Below, piece after piece: positions 25,151 to 34,081 of a stretch of 64,000 bases of DNA. The stretch is taken from positions 27,488 to 91,487 of the forward strand of contig CAJTYU010000011.1 of assembly GCA_910584095.1 (NCBI GenBank), written 5' to 3'. How positions within the stretch are numbered: the first letter of the stretch is position 1; the number at the start of each line of letters is the position of its first letter. The notes beneath the pieces are model-generated. The model worked only from the letters and a program-made list of their open reading frames with translations. It ran no database searches and was not told the DNA's origin. This DNA is from an uncultured Dorea sp. (GTDB lineage Bacteria > Bacillota > Clostridia > Lachnospirales > Lachnospiraceae). A program made the translations under genes and the position numbers.

Positions 25151-28100
25151 CTATTCAAGCAATGCCTTCAAAGAATTTAACACTTTTTTCACAACCGAAA
25201 AAACGTCTTTTTCTCTGTCCTTTGCACGTTTACTCTTCTTCTCATAGATAAACGCCGGCGGTTCCTCCGCCCGGAATGCCAGATCTCCCCCAAAGTCCTT
25301 TAGAAACTCCGGAATCCGTTCCGGATGAACCTTCGCTTTTTCATACATGGTAAAGATAAACTGTTCTCCCTTCTGCTCCACGGCGGTCACATAAACACTG
25401 TGGGCCAGCGCCTTCAGCCCCGCTACCTCCAGAAGCTTCATCACCCTTTTCGGAATATCGCCAAACCGGTCAATCAGTTCCTCCACCATCTCGTCCATTT
25501 CCTCTTCATTCTCAATGGCCGCAATCCGCTTATAAATATCCAGCTTCTGATATTCATTGGAAATATAAGAATCCGGGATAAACGCATCCACATTCAGATC
25601 CATCGCAGTGGTAAAATCCTCATCCTCCGCCTCGCCCTTCAGATACCGCACTGCATCGTTGAGCATTTTACAATACAAATCATACCCCACAGCCTCCATA
25701 TGTCCGTGCTGCTCTGCGCCAAGAAGATTTCCCGCTCCCCTGATTTCCAGATCCCGCATGGCGATCTTAAAGCCGGAGCCCAGATCTGTAAATTCCCGGA
25801 TAGCCGCCAGCCTCTTTTCCGCCTCTTCTCTCAAAAGCTTATTCCTGCGGTAGAGAAGGAAGGCATAAGCCATCCGGTTCGACCGGCCCACCCGGCCCCG
25901 GAGCTGATAGAGCTGGGAAAGGCCAAGCCGGTCCGCATCGTGGATGATCATGGTATTTACATTGGAAATATCCAGTCCCGTCTCAATGATTGTAGTGGAG
26001 ACCAGCACGTCAATCTCTCCGTTGATGAAATCAAACATAATCTTCTCTAACTGGTGCTCCCGCATCTGTCCGTGGGCATAGGCGACCTCCACATCCGGCA
26101 CCAGCTTCTGCACATGGGCCGTAACCTCCGCAATATCCTCCACGCGGTTGTATACATAGTACACCTGCCCCTGTCTGGCGCATTCCCTCTGGATCGCCTC
26201 CCGGACCATCTCGTCATTGTATTCCATCACATAGGTCTGGATCGGCATACGCTCCTCCGGCGCTTCCTCTAACACGCTCATATCCCGGATGCCGATCAGG
26301 CTCATATGCAGCGTTCTGGGAATCGGCGTCGCCGTAAGAGTCAGCACATCCACATTTTCCTTCAGCTTCTTGATCTTCTCCTTATGCTGCACCCCGAAGC
26401 GCTGTTCCTCGTCAATGATCAAAAGCCCAAGATCCTTAAACTTCAGATCATCGCTCAGCACCCGGTGGGTCCCGATCACAATATCCACCAGTCCCCGTCT
26501 GGTATCTTCCACGGTTTTCTTCTGCTGGGCGGGCGTGCGGAACCTGCACATCAGGTCCACCCGCACCGGAAATTCCTTCATCCGCTGCAGGAAGGTATTG
26601 TAATGCTGCTGGGCAAGGATGGTGGTAGGCACCAGATACACCACCTGCTTATTCTCCTGCACCGCCTTAAAAGCCGCGCGGATAGCCACCTCCGTCTTGC
26701 CGTATCCCACGTCCCCGCAGATCAGCCGGTCCATGATCTTTCTGCTCTGCATATCCCGCTTCACTGCGTCAATGGCAAGCTGCTGGTCCTCTGTTTCCTC
26801 AAAAGGAAACATTTCCTCAAATTCCTTCTGCCAAACCGTGTCCTCGCCATAAACAAATCCCTCCTGTTCCTGTCTGGCAGCATAGAGTTTCACCAGATCT
26901 CTGGCGATAAGCTGTACCGCACTCTTTACATTCTTCTTCGTTTTCGCCCATTCCTGAGAACCTAAACGGTTTAGCTTCGGCTTTCTGGCGTCCGCATTTG
27001 CATACTTCTGAATCAGATCAAGCTGGGTTGCCGGGATATAGAGATTCCCCCCCTTTGCATAGGAAATCTTCATATAATCCTTGGAAATCTTATCCACCTC
27101 AATTTTTTCGATTCCCTGATAAATGCCAAGTCCGTGATTCTCATGAACCACATAATCGCCGACTTTCAGCTCTGCAAAATCCTGAATCCTGCGCCCCTCG
27201 TATTTCTTTCTCTTTCTCTTTTTCTTCGCCTTCCCAAAAATATCCGTCTCTGAAATCACCATGAATTTCAGCATGGGATATTCGTAGCCTTCCGCCGCAT
27301 ATCCGTAAGCCGCCATGATCTCCCCGGGCTGGACTTCTCTCTCCATCTCGTCGCTGTAAAAGCTGCTTAAGTTATAATCTCTCAGATCCTCCGCCAGCCG
27401 TTTTGCCCTTGTCCTCGAACCAGACAGCAGGATAACCCGGTATCCCGCCCTCTTTAAGCGTTTCAAATCCCTCGTCAGCATCTCAAAGCTGCTGTTATAT
27501 GAATTTACGCTCTTGGCATGCAGATTCCACTTCTCCCGAACCTTAAAATCTCCGTATCTGGTATCCAGCGAGGACAGGCCGACAGCAGAATATCTGTTCA
27601 TTTTCTTTACAATCTCCGCCGCCGGATACAAAATCATTTCCTCATCCGAAACCTGATAGCCGTTCTCCATCCGTTTTGCCTGAGCCTCCACAAACTCCTG
27701 CTCAACCCCCTCTCCCTTCTCCAAGAGCCTTGCGGGTTCATCCAGAAAAAGGAGCGTATCCTCTACAGGAAAATAGTCCAGAAACGATACTCTTTTTCCC
27801 TCTTTATTCAGAAGCTCATCCGCCGGAAAAACGCAGATTTCAAAAAGATTCTGCACAGAGCGCTGGCTCTCGGCGTCAAAACTGCGAATCGAATCGATCT
27901 CATCGCCCCACAGTTCAATCCGCACCGGCTGCTCCTGCGTCAGCGGATAGATATCCAGAATCCCGCCCCGGATGGCAAACTGCCCCAGACGATCTACCTG
28001 AATCTCACGCTCATAGCCCGCCTCCGCCAGCCGTCCGGCAATATCCTGAATGCCAAGCGCTCCTCCGCTTTCCATATGGATTGCCGCCTCCGCCATACTC

Positions 28101-28489
28101 TGTTTTTCGGGAAGGCCGTCCATAAACGCATCAAAGCTTGTAACCACCGTAACCGGCTCTCCCGATAGGATTGCCTGTACCACCGCCAGCCGCTGCTTTA
28201 AGATCTCCTTGCTCCTGATATCCGCCTGATAAAACAAAAAATCCTTAGCCGGATACAGAAAAACCGCTTCGTCCAGAAAACGATATTCCTCATACACTTG
28301 TCTGGCCTTGGATTCACTAGAACAAGCGATGACCTTATATTTACAGCCATCGCCAAGCGCATACATCATATGGGATTTTTGGGAATTTACACAGCCCGAA
28401 ATCTGAAGCACCCCGGCTCCTTCCCTCTTTTTCTTTTGAATCTCCTCGTATTCAGCCAGCTCGCCAAGCGGCTGGATCAATGCCTGCAT
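25151..28489 (-). CDS. mfd: Transcription-repair coupling factor Mfd
   Basis: A 1112-residue DNA translocase. Domains in order are a UvrB-like N-terminal part (about residues 1-330), the RNA polymerase-interacting CarD-like domain (LKVGDYVVHENHGLGIYQGI near 445), a RecG-like helicase core with GDVGYGKTEVA (Walker A near 590), IIDEEQRFG (near 695) and TATPIPRTLHMSL, and a C-terminal TRCF domain from about 960. Mfd removes stalled RNA polymerase and recruits UvrA to lesions on the transcribed strand. Length is normal. It starts 7 bases after pth, the usual pth-mfd-prsA order in Firmicutes, so these three genes are probably cotranscribed. Confidence 0.97.
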   Translation of the reverse strand: MQALIQPLGELAEYEEIQKKKREGAGVLQISGCVNSQKSHMMYALGDGCKYKVIACSSESKARQVYEEYRFLDEAVFLYPAKDFLFYQADIRSKEILKQRLAVVQAILSGEPVTVVTSFDAFMDGLPEKQSMAEAAIHMESGGALGIQDIAGRLAEAGYEREIQVDRLGQFAIRGGILDIYPLTQEQPVRIELWGDEIDSIRSFDAESQRSVQNLFEICVFPADELLNKEGKRVSFLDYFPVEDTLLFLDEPARLLEKGEGVEQEFVEAQAKRMENGYQVSDEEMILYPAAEIVKKMNRYSAVGLSSLDTRYGDFKVREKWNLHAKSVNSYNSSFEMLTRDLKRLKRAGYRVILLSGSRTRAKRLAEDLRDYNLSSFYSDEMEREVQPGEIMAAYGYAAEGYEYPMLKFMVISETDIFGKAKKKRKRKKYEGRRIQDFAELKVGDYVVHENHGLGIYQGIEKIEVDKISKDYMKISYAKGGNLYIPATQLDLIQKYANADARKPKLNRLGSQEWAKTKKNVKSAVQLIARDLVKLYAARQEQEGFVYGEDTVWQKEFEEMFPFEETEDQQLAIDAVKRDMQSRKIMDRLICGDVGYGKTEVAIRAAFKAVQENKQVVYLVPTTILAQQHYNTFLQRMKEFPVRVDLMCRFRTPAQQKKTVEDTRRGLVDIVIGTHRVLSDDLKFKDLGLLIIDEEQRFGVQHKEKIKKLKENVDVLTLTATPIPRTLHMSLIGIRDMSVLEEAPEERMPIQTYVMEYNDEMVREAIQRECARQGQVYYVYNRVEDIAEVTAHVQKLVPDVEVAYAHGQMREHQLEKIMFDFINGEIDVLVSTTIIETGLDISNVNTMIIHDADRLGLSQLYQLRGRVGRSNRMAYAFLLYRRNKLLREEAEKRLAAIREFTDLGSGFKIAMRDLEIRGAGNLLGAEQHGHMEAVGYDLYCKMLNDAVRYLKGEAEDEDFTTAMDLNVDAFIPDSYISNEYQKLDIYKRIAAIENEEEMDEMVEELIDRFGDIPKRVMKLLEVAGLKALAHSVYVTAVEQKGEQFIFTMYEKAKVHPERIPEFLKDFGGDLAFRAEEPPAFIYEKKSKRAKDREKDVFSVVKKVLNSLKALLE

Positions 28490-28496
28490 CTTATCA

Positions 28497-29078
28497 TTAC
28501 TCCTCCCGCTTCACCTTTTTATTATACTCGTTCATCGCCTGTCCTATCTCGCCTGCCGCAAGCAGCTCCACGGCATGTACGGCCCTTCTATAGCTCTCTT
28601 CCATGGTATCTCTGTCCTCTTTTGAAAAATGCCCCAGCACATAGTCCGCCAGATCATACCGTTCAGGCTTTTCCCCCACGCCTATCTTAATCCTCTGAAA
28701 CACGTCCGTACCCAGATGGGAAATAATGCTTTTCATCCCGTTGTGGCCGCCCGCGCTTCCCTTCTTCCGAATGCGGAGCTGGCCCACGCCAAGACTCACA
28801 TCGTCATAGATAACCAGAAGCTCCGTCTTGGCGTCGATCTTATAGAAATCCACAAGTCCACGCACACTCTCGCCGCTCAGATTCATAAACGTCTGGGGCT
28901 TTGCAAGCAGTGTTTTTCTTCCTGCTATCATGCCGGTTCCCACAAACGCCCGGCTCTTTCTGCTCTCTACGGAAATATTATATTCGTCTGCAATCCGGTC
29001 TATCACATCAAATCCCACATTATGCCTCGTCCCCGCATACCGGGCCGTGGGATTCCCAAGTCCAACAATAATAAACAT
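28497..29078 (-). CDS. pth: Peptidyl-tRNA hydrolase
   Basis: A 193-residue protein starting MFIIVGLGNPTARYAGTRHN, which holds the conserved Asn (LGNP) and catalytic His (TRHN). The other family blocks LAKPQTFMNLSGESV and LLVIYDDVSLGVGQLRIRKK, followed by GSAGGHNGMKSI, are all intact. It releases tRNA from peptidyl-tRNA that drops off the ribosome. The start at 29078 lies 8 bases after GGAGG; an ATG five codons earlier overlaps that site. It heads the pth-mfd-prsA run on the minus strand. Confidence 0.97.
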   Translation of the reverse strand: MFIIVGLGNPTARYAGTRHNVGFDVIDRIADEYNISVESRKSRAFVGTGMIAGRKTLLAKPQTFMNLSGESVRGLVDFYKIDAKTELLVIYDDVSLGVGQLRIRKKGSAGGHNGMKSIISHLGTDVFQRIKIGVGEKPERYDLADYVLGHFSKEDRDTMEESYRRAVHAVELLAAGEIGQAMNEYNKKVKREE

Positions 29079-29247
29079 CCCCTGCACCTCCATAACTCAT
29101 TTCATTCTACAAGAGAAACCTGCATTTGTCACGTTCTTTTCATTTCAAAATAAAAATCTTGCGGCTGGCTTAAGAAATGCATATTTCATTACCTCCCCGC
29201 ATACATTTATAGAAACAAAGCTTTGATTAGAAACGTGGAGGGTTCTT

Positions 29248-29679
29248 ATGAGTTCCAAGACCAAAATTGTTGTATTACATATGAAAGAAATCATTTACAC
29301 AGCCGTATTTGCTGTATTTGCCATAATCCTGATTCTTCTGCTTCTGGTCATGTTTCTGCCAAAAGCAAAGGAAACCGGCGGAAAAGCCGTAAATTATCAG
29401 GCGGGAGTCTACAACTCAGACCTGACCCTTGGAAATACCGCCCTTACCGTAGAAGTTACGGTAAATGAATCTGAGATTACCTCTATCCGGTTTGCCAATC
29501 TGGACGAAGCCGTCGCCGCGGCGTACCCGCTCATCCAGCCGGCTATCGAGGAGATCGCCCAGCAGATCATCGACACTCAGTCGCTGGAGAATATCTCTTA
29601 TTCCGAGGAAAATCCTTATACGTCTCAGGTAATCCTAAACGCCATAAAAGAAGCATTGAAAAAAGCCGCAGTGAATTAA
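29248..29679 (+). CDS. Membrane-anchored FMN-binding-domain-like protein
   Basis: A 143-residue protein with one N-terminal membrane helix (about residues 15-38: TAVFAVFAIILILLLLVMF) and an exported C-terminal domain. The domain (AGVYNSDLTLGNTALTVEV, then TVNESEITSIRFANL, and a terminal VILNAIKEAL) follows the strand-helix pattern of FMN-bind (PF04205) proteins. The flavin-attachment SGAT-type motif is replaced by ENPYTSQ, so covalent flavin is unlikely. GGAGGG provides the ribosome binding site. It is flanked by divergent pth and a convergent small gene. Function unknown; the domain resemblance is moderate. Confidence 0.7.
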   Translation: MSSKTKIVVLHMKEIIYTAVFAVFAIILILLLLVMFLPKAKETGGKAVNYQAGVYNSDLTLGNTALTVEVTVNESEITSIRFANLDEAVAAAYPLIQPAIEEIAQQIIDTQSLENISYSEENPYTSQVILNAIKEALKKAAVN

Positions 29680-29695
29680 AAACTGCGGCTTTTCC
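29661..29695. terminator. Terminator stem embedded in the end of the FMN-bind-like gene
   Basis: AAAAGCCGCAG (29661-29671) pairs perfectly with CTGCGGCTTTT (29683-29693). The left arm lies inside the last codons and the stop codon falls in the loop. The arrangement can terminate transcription in both directions. Confidence 0.75.
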
Positions 29696-29726
29696 GTTTC
29701 CTGCTTTGTAATGAAGGCGCTACTGA

Positions 29727-29990
29727 TCAGCCTTCTACGATTAAATACTGTCCGCTGGGCAGAACAAATACTTCTGCGGATTCTTCGATCTCTTCCATCG
29801 TCATCCCTTCCACATCCATGCCCTCTTCCTCTAGGAAGCGCTTGACCTCTTCGATATTATTTACCACAGTAGCCATACAATCCTCGAGAAAGGCTTCCGC
29901 CTCCTCCATGGTCCCGGCTACCGGCTCATCGAAAAGCTGTCCTTGTTTCTCCAGAAAAGTCTGCAAACATTCTTCATCGTATTCATACAT
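29727..29990 (-). CDS. Small acidic protein of unknown function (87 aa)
   Basis: I do not recognise this protein. It is strongly acidic (many Glu; EEVKRFLEEEGMDVEGMTME, then EIEESAEVFVLPSGQY) and predicted helical with a short beta end, soluble and without signal peptide. GGGAGGACATATGTA precedes the ATG. It starts 21 bases after the HAD phosphatase gene on the same strand, so the two are probably one transcript. A terminator lies downstream. Confidence 0.65.
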   Translation of the reverse strand: MYEYDEECLQTFLEKQGQLFDEPVAGTMEEAEAFLEDCMATVVNNIEEVKRFLEEEGMDVEGMTMEEIEESAEVFVLPSGQYLIVEG

Positions 29991-30011
29991 TACATATGTC
30001 CTCCCTCATGC

Positions 30012-30662
30012 CTATGATATGAATTGTAATATCTGCTCCGGTGCGCTGACAATCTCTTTTGCTCCCGCGTCTGACAGAACCTGCCTGCTGCGAAAGCCCC
30101 AGTCTACACCGATACATCTGACACCCGCCGCTAAAGCTGTGGCAATGTCAACCTCCGAGTCTCCGATATACAGACACTCCTTTTGGGATGCTCCCATCTT
30201 CTCAAGAAGACGGTATACTCCGGCCGGATCCGGCTTTCTGGGAATGGAATCTGTCTGTCCCTGAATCTGGTCAAATACGTCTCTTCCAAATACAGCCTTC
30301 ACCACATCCACAGTCTGTCCGTGGGGCTTATTGGATAAAACCGCCAGCTTCACGCCTCTTCCTTTCAGCGACTTCAGCAATTCCGGTATCCCGTCATAAG
30401 GCGTCACATGATACGTACAGTTTGCCCCAAATATCCTGCCATATACCTGCATTGCCTCATCAATTCTTGATGCCCCGGTATCTCCCGCCGCATCCAGCGC
30501 GTGTTCCATCAGATATCTTGCCCCGTTTCCGACAAAGCTCTCACACTGTTTATCGCTGATCGCAGGAAGTCCCATCTCCTGCAGGCTCTTATTCACAGAA
30601 TATACCAGAGACTCCAGTGTATCCGTAAGCGTCCCGTCCAGATCAAAAATACATGCCTTCAT
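30012..30662 (-). CDS. HAD-superfamily phosphatase, phosphoglycolate phosphatase-like
   Basis: A 216-residue protein with the HAD signature: FDLDGTLTDTLESL at the N-terminus, LAVLSNKPHG (motif II), the Lys in PRKPDPAGVYRLLEKM and LYIGDSEVDIATALAAGV (motif IV). Cap type and size match Gph-like phosphatases, which clear 2-phosphoglycolate or pyrophosphate-like metabolites. AAGGGAGCAG is the ribosome binding site. It is followed at 21 bases by the small acidic protein gene and preceded by sigG on the same strand, about 90 bases away. Confidence 0.88.
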   Translation of the reverse strand: MKACIFDLDGTLTDTLESLVYSVNKSLQEMGLPAISDKQCESFVGNGARYLMEHALDAAGDTGASRIDEAMQVYGRIFGANCTYHVTPYDGIPELLKSLKGRGVKLAVLSNKPHGQTVDVVKAVFGRDVFDQIQGQTDSIPRKPDPAGVYRLLEKMGASQKECLYIGDSEVDIATALAAGVRCIGVDWGFRSRQVLSDAGAKEIVSAPEQILQFIS

Positions 30663-30755
30663 AATCTGCTCCCTTCTTTATACATCATAGTATGAAAGAG
30701 ACAAAAATGCAACCGGGAATCCAGAATCTGAAGAGGATTTTATCAGCAATCTTTA

Positions 30756-31532
30756 TCAGCTCAGATACTGCTTCATTACCTTCAGCGCCCCTTTCTCCAG
30801 ACGGCTGACTTGAGCCTGCGAAATCTGGATCATCTCCGCTACCTCCATCTGGGTTTTCCCCTCAAAAAACCGCAGTTCTATAATATACCGCTCCCGCTCT
30901 CCCAGATGCTTCATAGCCGCTTCCAGAGACAGATCCTCCACCCACTTTTCTTCCTTATTCTTCTTATCGCTGATTTGGTCCATCACATACAGCGCGTCCC
31001 CGCCGTCGTTGTAAACCGGCTCCTGAAGGCTCATAGGCGCCTGAATGGCGTCCAGCGCGAAGATGATATCCTCCCCGGAAATACCGATTTCCTCCGCGAT
31101 TTCTTCTACCGTAGGCTCCTTCTGGTGCTGCTTTACATAGTTTTCCTTTGCATAAATCGCCTTATACGCCGTATCCCTAAGAGAACGGCTGACCCGAATG
31201 CTGTTGTTGTCCCTCATGTAGCGGCGGATTTCCCCGATAATCATCGGCACCGCATAAGTACTGAATTTTACATCCAGTTCCGTATTAAAATTATTGATCG
31301 CTTTAATAAGACCGATGCATCCAATCTGAAACAGATCGTCCGGATTCTCATTACTGTTTCCAAACCGTTTGATCACGCTGAGCACTAATCTTAAGTTCCC
31401 CTTGATATATTCCTCTTTGGCCTCTTCGTCTCCCGCCTTGATACGCGCAAACAAAGCCTCCTTCTCCTGCTCGTTCAGGATCGGAAGCTTTGCTGTATTT
31501 ACTCCGCATATTTCAACTTTTCCCTGTGCCAT
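30756..31532 (-). CDS. sigG: RNA polymerase sigma factor SigG (late forespore)
   Basis: A 258-residue sigma-70 family factor lacking region 1.1. The N-terminal KVEICGVNTAKLPILNEQE is characteristic of sigma-G and contains the LPVLT-like element that contacts anti-sigma SpoIIAB/CsfB. Region 2 is NPDDLFQIGCIGLIKAINNF with KFSTYAVPMIIGEIRRY; region 4 is QMEVAEMIQISQAQVSRLEK. It directs late forespore genes. Upstream on the minus strand, TGCATA (31597-31602) and CTAGATA (31575-31581) with 15 bases between give a weak sigma-F/sigma-G-like match. It is separated from sigE by a beta-CASP nuclease gene. Confidence 0.95.
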   Translation of the reverse strand: MAQGKVEICGVNTAKLPILNEQEKEALFARIKAGDEEAKEEYIKGNLRLVLSVIKRFGNSNENPDDLFQIGCIGLIKAINNFNTELDVKFSTYAVPMIIGEIRRYMRDNNSIRVSRSLRDTAYKAIYAKENYVKQHQKEPTVEEIAEEIGISGEDIIFALDAIQAPMSLQEPVYNDGGDALYVMDQISDKKNKEEKWVEDLSLEAAMKHLGERERYIIELRFFEGKTQMEVAEMIQISQAQVSRLEKGALKVMKQYLS

Positions 31533-31684
31533 AACAGACCTCCCGCCAGATGTATATTCATCACACTGTGATTCTATCTAGTAGAAATTCTGTCCATATG
31601 CACTTTAGTTATTCCCCCTTAAGGGAAAATAAAAAAACTTTTAGACCTTGACAGCTCGTATAACCCACACGAATTACCTGCAGA

Positions 31685-33292
31685 TTATCTGTCCCACTTA
31701 TCTGCAAGATTCTGGATCTGCGTCTCGAATTTGGCCAGATCCTTATTGGCAAGCCCTTCATTCTTAAGAACCACCTGAAGAAGTCTCTTAGCAGCCGCAA
31801 TAACACGCTCGAAGGCTGCATTTGCACGTGCCCTGGCAGGCTTCTCCGCCGTCTTCTTCGGCACCGGAACCCCAGCCGTGATGATCGTATTTGTCGCAAG
31901 GTCCACACAGCCGCCGGAATACGGAGCAAAAGCAGGACAGCCGATCTGCTCGGAAGCGAGTCCCGCAAACCGATCGGTAACCGCATCCTCTCCATGCACC
32001 ACCATGATCCGGTCAGGTTTTCTCTCAAAGCCCTTCAGCCATGCCAGCAAACCGTTCATATCCGCATGGCCGCTGATGCCTTTCAGCGTCACAATATGAG
32101 CGTTCACCTCGATATTCTCTCCAAAGAGCTTCACAAATTCCGCCCCCTCAATCAGCTTCCGTCCAAGGGTTCCCACCGCCTGATATCCCACAAAGCAGAT
32201 GGTACACTCTTCCCGCCACAGATTATGCTTTAAATGGTGACGGATACGTCCCGCGTCGCACATACCGGAAGCAGAGATAATAACCTTCGGTTTCTCATCA
32301 AAATTGATCAGTTTGGAATCGTCGCTGGTAACCGAGGTCTTGAGTCCCGGAAATTTCAGAGGATTGATTCCTTTATTCACCAGCTCCATGGCATCCTCGT
32401 CAAAGCAGGCCTTTACATTCTTGTTAAATACCTTCGTCGCCTCCACAGCCAGCGGACTGTCCACATATACCTCAAAATCCGGATTAACCGTGATGATTCC
32501 CTTTTCCTTGATTTCCCGGATAAAATAGAGAAGCTCCTGCGTACGTCCCACGGCGAAAGAAGGAATTACCACGTTTCCGCCGCGCTCAAAGGTTTCTGTC
32601 AGGATTTTGGCAAATTCGCCCACGTAATCCGGCACCTTATCTCCGTGCGTCCGGTCTCCGTAGGTGGATTCCACCACAATATAATCTGCCTCTTTCACAT
32701 ACTGAGGATCCTTAATGATGGGCTGGTTTAAATTTCCCACGTCGCCGGAAAATACGATCTTCTTCGAAATCCCTTCCTCCGTAATCCATACCTCGATGCT
32801 GGCGGACCCCAGAAGATGCCCCACATCCGTAAATCTTACTTCAATGCCGTCGCACAGCGTAATTCTCTGGTCATATCCGCAAGGCGCGAGAAGCTTGATC
32901 GCCGCCTCTGCGTCCTCCATCGTGTAAAGTGGTTCAAACTCCGGCGCGCCGCTTCTTCTTCCCTTTCTATTTCTCCATTCCGCCTCAAATTCCTGAATGT
33001 GCGCGCTGTCACGGAGCATAATACGGCACAGGTCGGAGGTTGCAAAGGTCGTCACAATTTCTCCCTGAAAACCGTGCTTGCAGAGAAACGGTATCTTTCC
33101 TGAATGATCGATATGCGCATGGGTCAGCAGTATGTAATCAACGTCCGCCGCACCCACCGGAATTTCCTGCGCCTCATACAGATCCGGCCCCTGCTCAAGT
33201 CCGCAGTCCACCAGAATATTTTTTCCGCACGCCTGAAGCAGATGACAGCTTCCGGTAACTTCATGGGCCGCTCCAATAAATGTTAGCTTCAT
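31685..33292 (-). CDS. Metallo-beta-lactamase/beta-CASP RNA-processing nuclease
   Basis: A 535-residue enzyme. The metallo-beta-lactamase motif LTHAHIDHSGKIPFL gives the HxHxDH zinc site; GHLLGSASIEVW and VESTYGDRTH follow. The beta-CASP half has VIPSFAVGRTQELLYFI, ISASGMCDAGRIRHHL and VTLKGISGHADMNGLLAW (motifs A-C). It has a Lys/Ala-rich helical C-terminal extension. This is the YsaA/CPSF-like type thought to cut RNA. It lies 34 bases downstream of sigE in the same direction, so it is likely part of the spoIIGA-sigE transcript, an unusual place for an RNA nuclease. Confidence 0.93.
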   Translation of the reverse strand: MKLTFIGAAHEVTGSCHLLQACGKNILVDCGLEQGPDLYEAQEIPVGAADVDYILLTHAHIDHSGKIPFLCKHGFQGEIVTTFATSDLCRIMLRDSAHIQEFEAEWRNRKGRRSGAPEFEPLYTMEDAEAAIKLLAPCGYDQRITLCDGIEVRFTDVGHLLGSASIEVWITEEGISKKIVFSGDVGNLNQPIIKDPQYVKEADYIVVESTYGDRTHGDKVPDYVGEFAKILTETFERGGNVVIPSFAVGRTQELLYFIREIKEKGIITVNPDFEVYVDSPLAVEATKVFNKNVKACFDEDAMELVNKGINPLKFPGLKTSVTSDDSKLINFDEKPKVIISASGMCDAGRIRHHLKHNLWREECTICFVGYQAVGTLGRKLIEGAEFVKLFGENIEVNAHIVTLKGISGHADMNGLLAWLKGFERKPDRIMVVHGEDAVTDRFAGLASEQIGCPAFAPYSGGCVDLATNTIITAGVPVPKKTAEKPARARANAAFERVIAAAKRLLQVVLKNEGLANKDLAKFETQIQNLADKWDR

Positions 33293-33326
33293 GAATTCAT
33301 CCCCTTTTTCTTTTAGTGTATCACAT

Positions 33327-34064
33327 TCAGACGTATTTTACCATTTCTCGTCTTAATCTCTGCATAATTTTTTTCTCTAAGCGGGAAATATAGGACTGGG
33401 ATATCCCCAGCATATCCGCCACTTCCTTCTGGGTTTTCTCCTCTCCGTCCTTCGTTCCGATCCCAAACCGCATACGGACGATCATCTGCTCCCTTCCCGA
33501 CAGCCTTCCGAGAGCCTTAATCAGTACCTTGCGCTCCGCCTCGCTCTCCAGATCCCGGTATATGGTATCCTCGTCAGTTCCAAGAATATCCGAAAGCAGA
33601 AGTTCGTTTCCATCCCAGTCCACATTCAGCGGCTCGTCAATGGACACCTCCAGCTTTGTCTTATTATTTCTCCGCAGATACATCAAAATCTCATTCTCAA
33701 TGCACCGCGAAGCATAGGTGGCCAGCTTGATTTTTTTCTGCGGATTAAAGGTGTTGATCGCTTTGATCAGTCCTATGGTCCCTATGGAAATCAAATCCTC
33801 CACTCCAATGCCTGTATTGTCAAATTTTTTGGCTATGTACACTACCAGCCGGAGATTATGCTCAATCAGAAGCTTTTTGGCCCTCTGGTCTGTCTCAGTC
33901 CCGATTTCCGCAATCGTCTCGGCCTCCTCCTCAGCGTTCAGCGGAGGCGGCAGAATATCCGCCCCTCCAATATAGTAAACCTCCCGGGACTCCGGAAACA
34001 AGAATGTCTTCACATTCGGAATCACCTTCCATCTCCATTTGCCGGGTACTGCTAAATTCATCAT
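33327..34064 (-). CDS. sigE: RNA polymerase sigma factor SigE (early mother cell, pro-form)
   Basis: A 245-residue sigma factor. The N-terminus (MMNLAVPGKWRWKVIPNVK, then FLFPESREVYYIGG) precedes the core and fits the inhibitory pro-sequence removed by SpoIIGA. Region 2 is VEDLISIGTIGLIKAINTF with KLATYASRCIENEILMYLR; region 4 is TQKEVADMLGISQSYISRLE. The start at 34064 lies 9 bases after AGGAGG; the ATG three codons earlier overlaps that site. spoIIGA ends 17 bases upstream, the classical pairing of protease and substrate. Confidence 0.96.
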   Translation of the reverse strand: MMNLAVPGKWRWKVIPNVKTFLFPESREVYYIGGADILPPPLNAEEEAETIAEIGTETDQRAKKLLIEHNLRLVVYIAKKFDNTGIGVEDLISIGTIGLIKAINTFNPQKKIKLATYASRCIENEILMYLRRNNKTKLEVSIDEPLNVDWDGNELLLSDILGTDEDTIYRDLESEAERKVLIKALGRLSGREQMIVRMRFGIGTKDGEEKTQKEVADMLGISQSYISRLEKKIMQRLRREMVKYV

Positions 34065-34081
34065 GTTCTCCATCCTCCTGC

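Noticed and set aside
31575..31602. Sigma-F/sigma-G promoter for sigG
   Set aside because: The TGCATA -35 match is fair but the -10 element matches poorly, so it was mentioned only in the sigG entry and not listed as a promoter.
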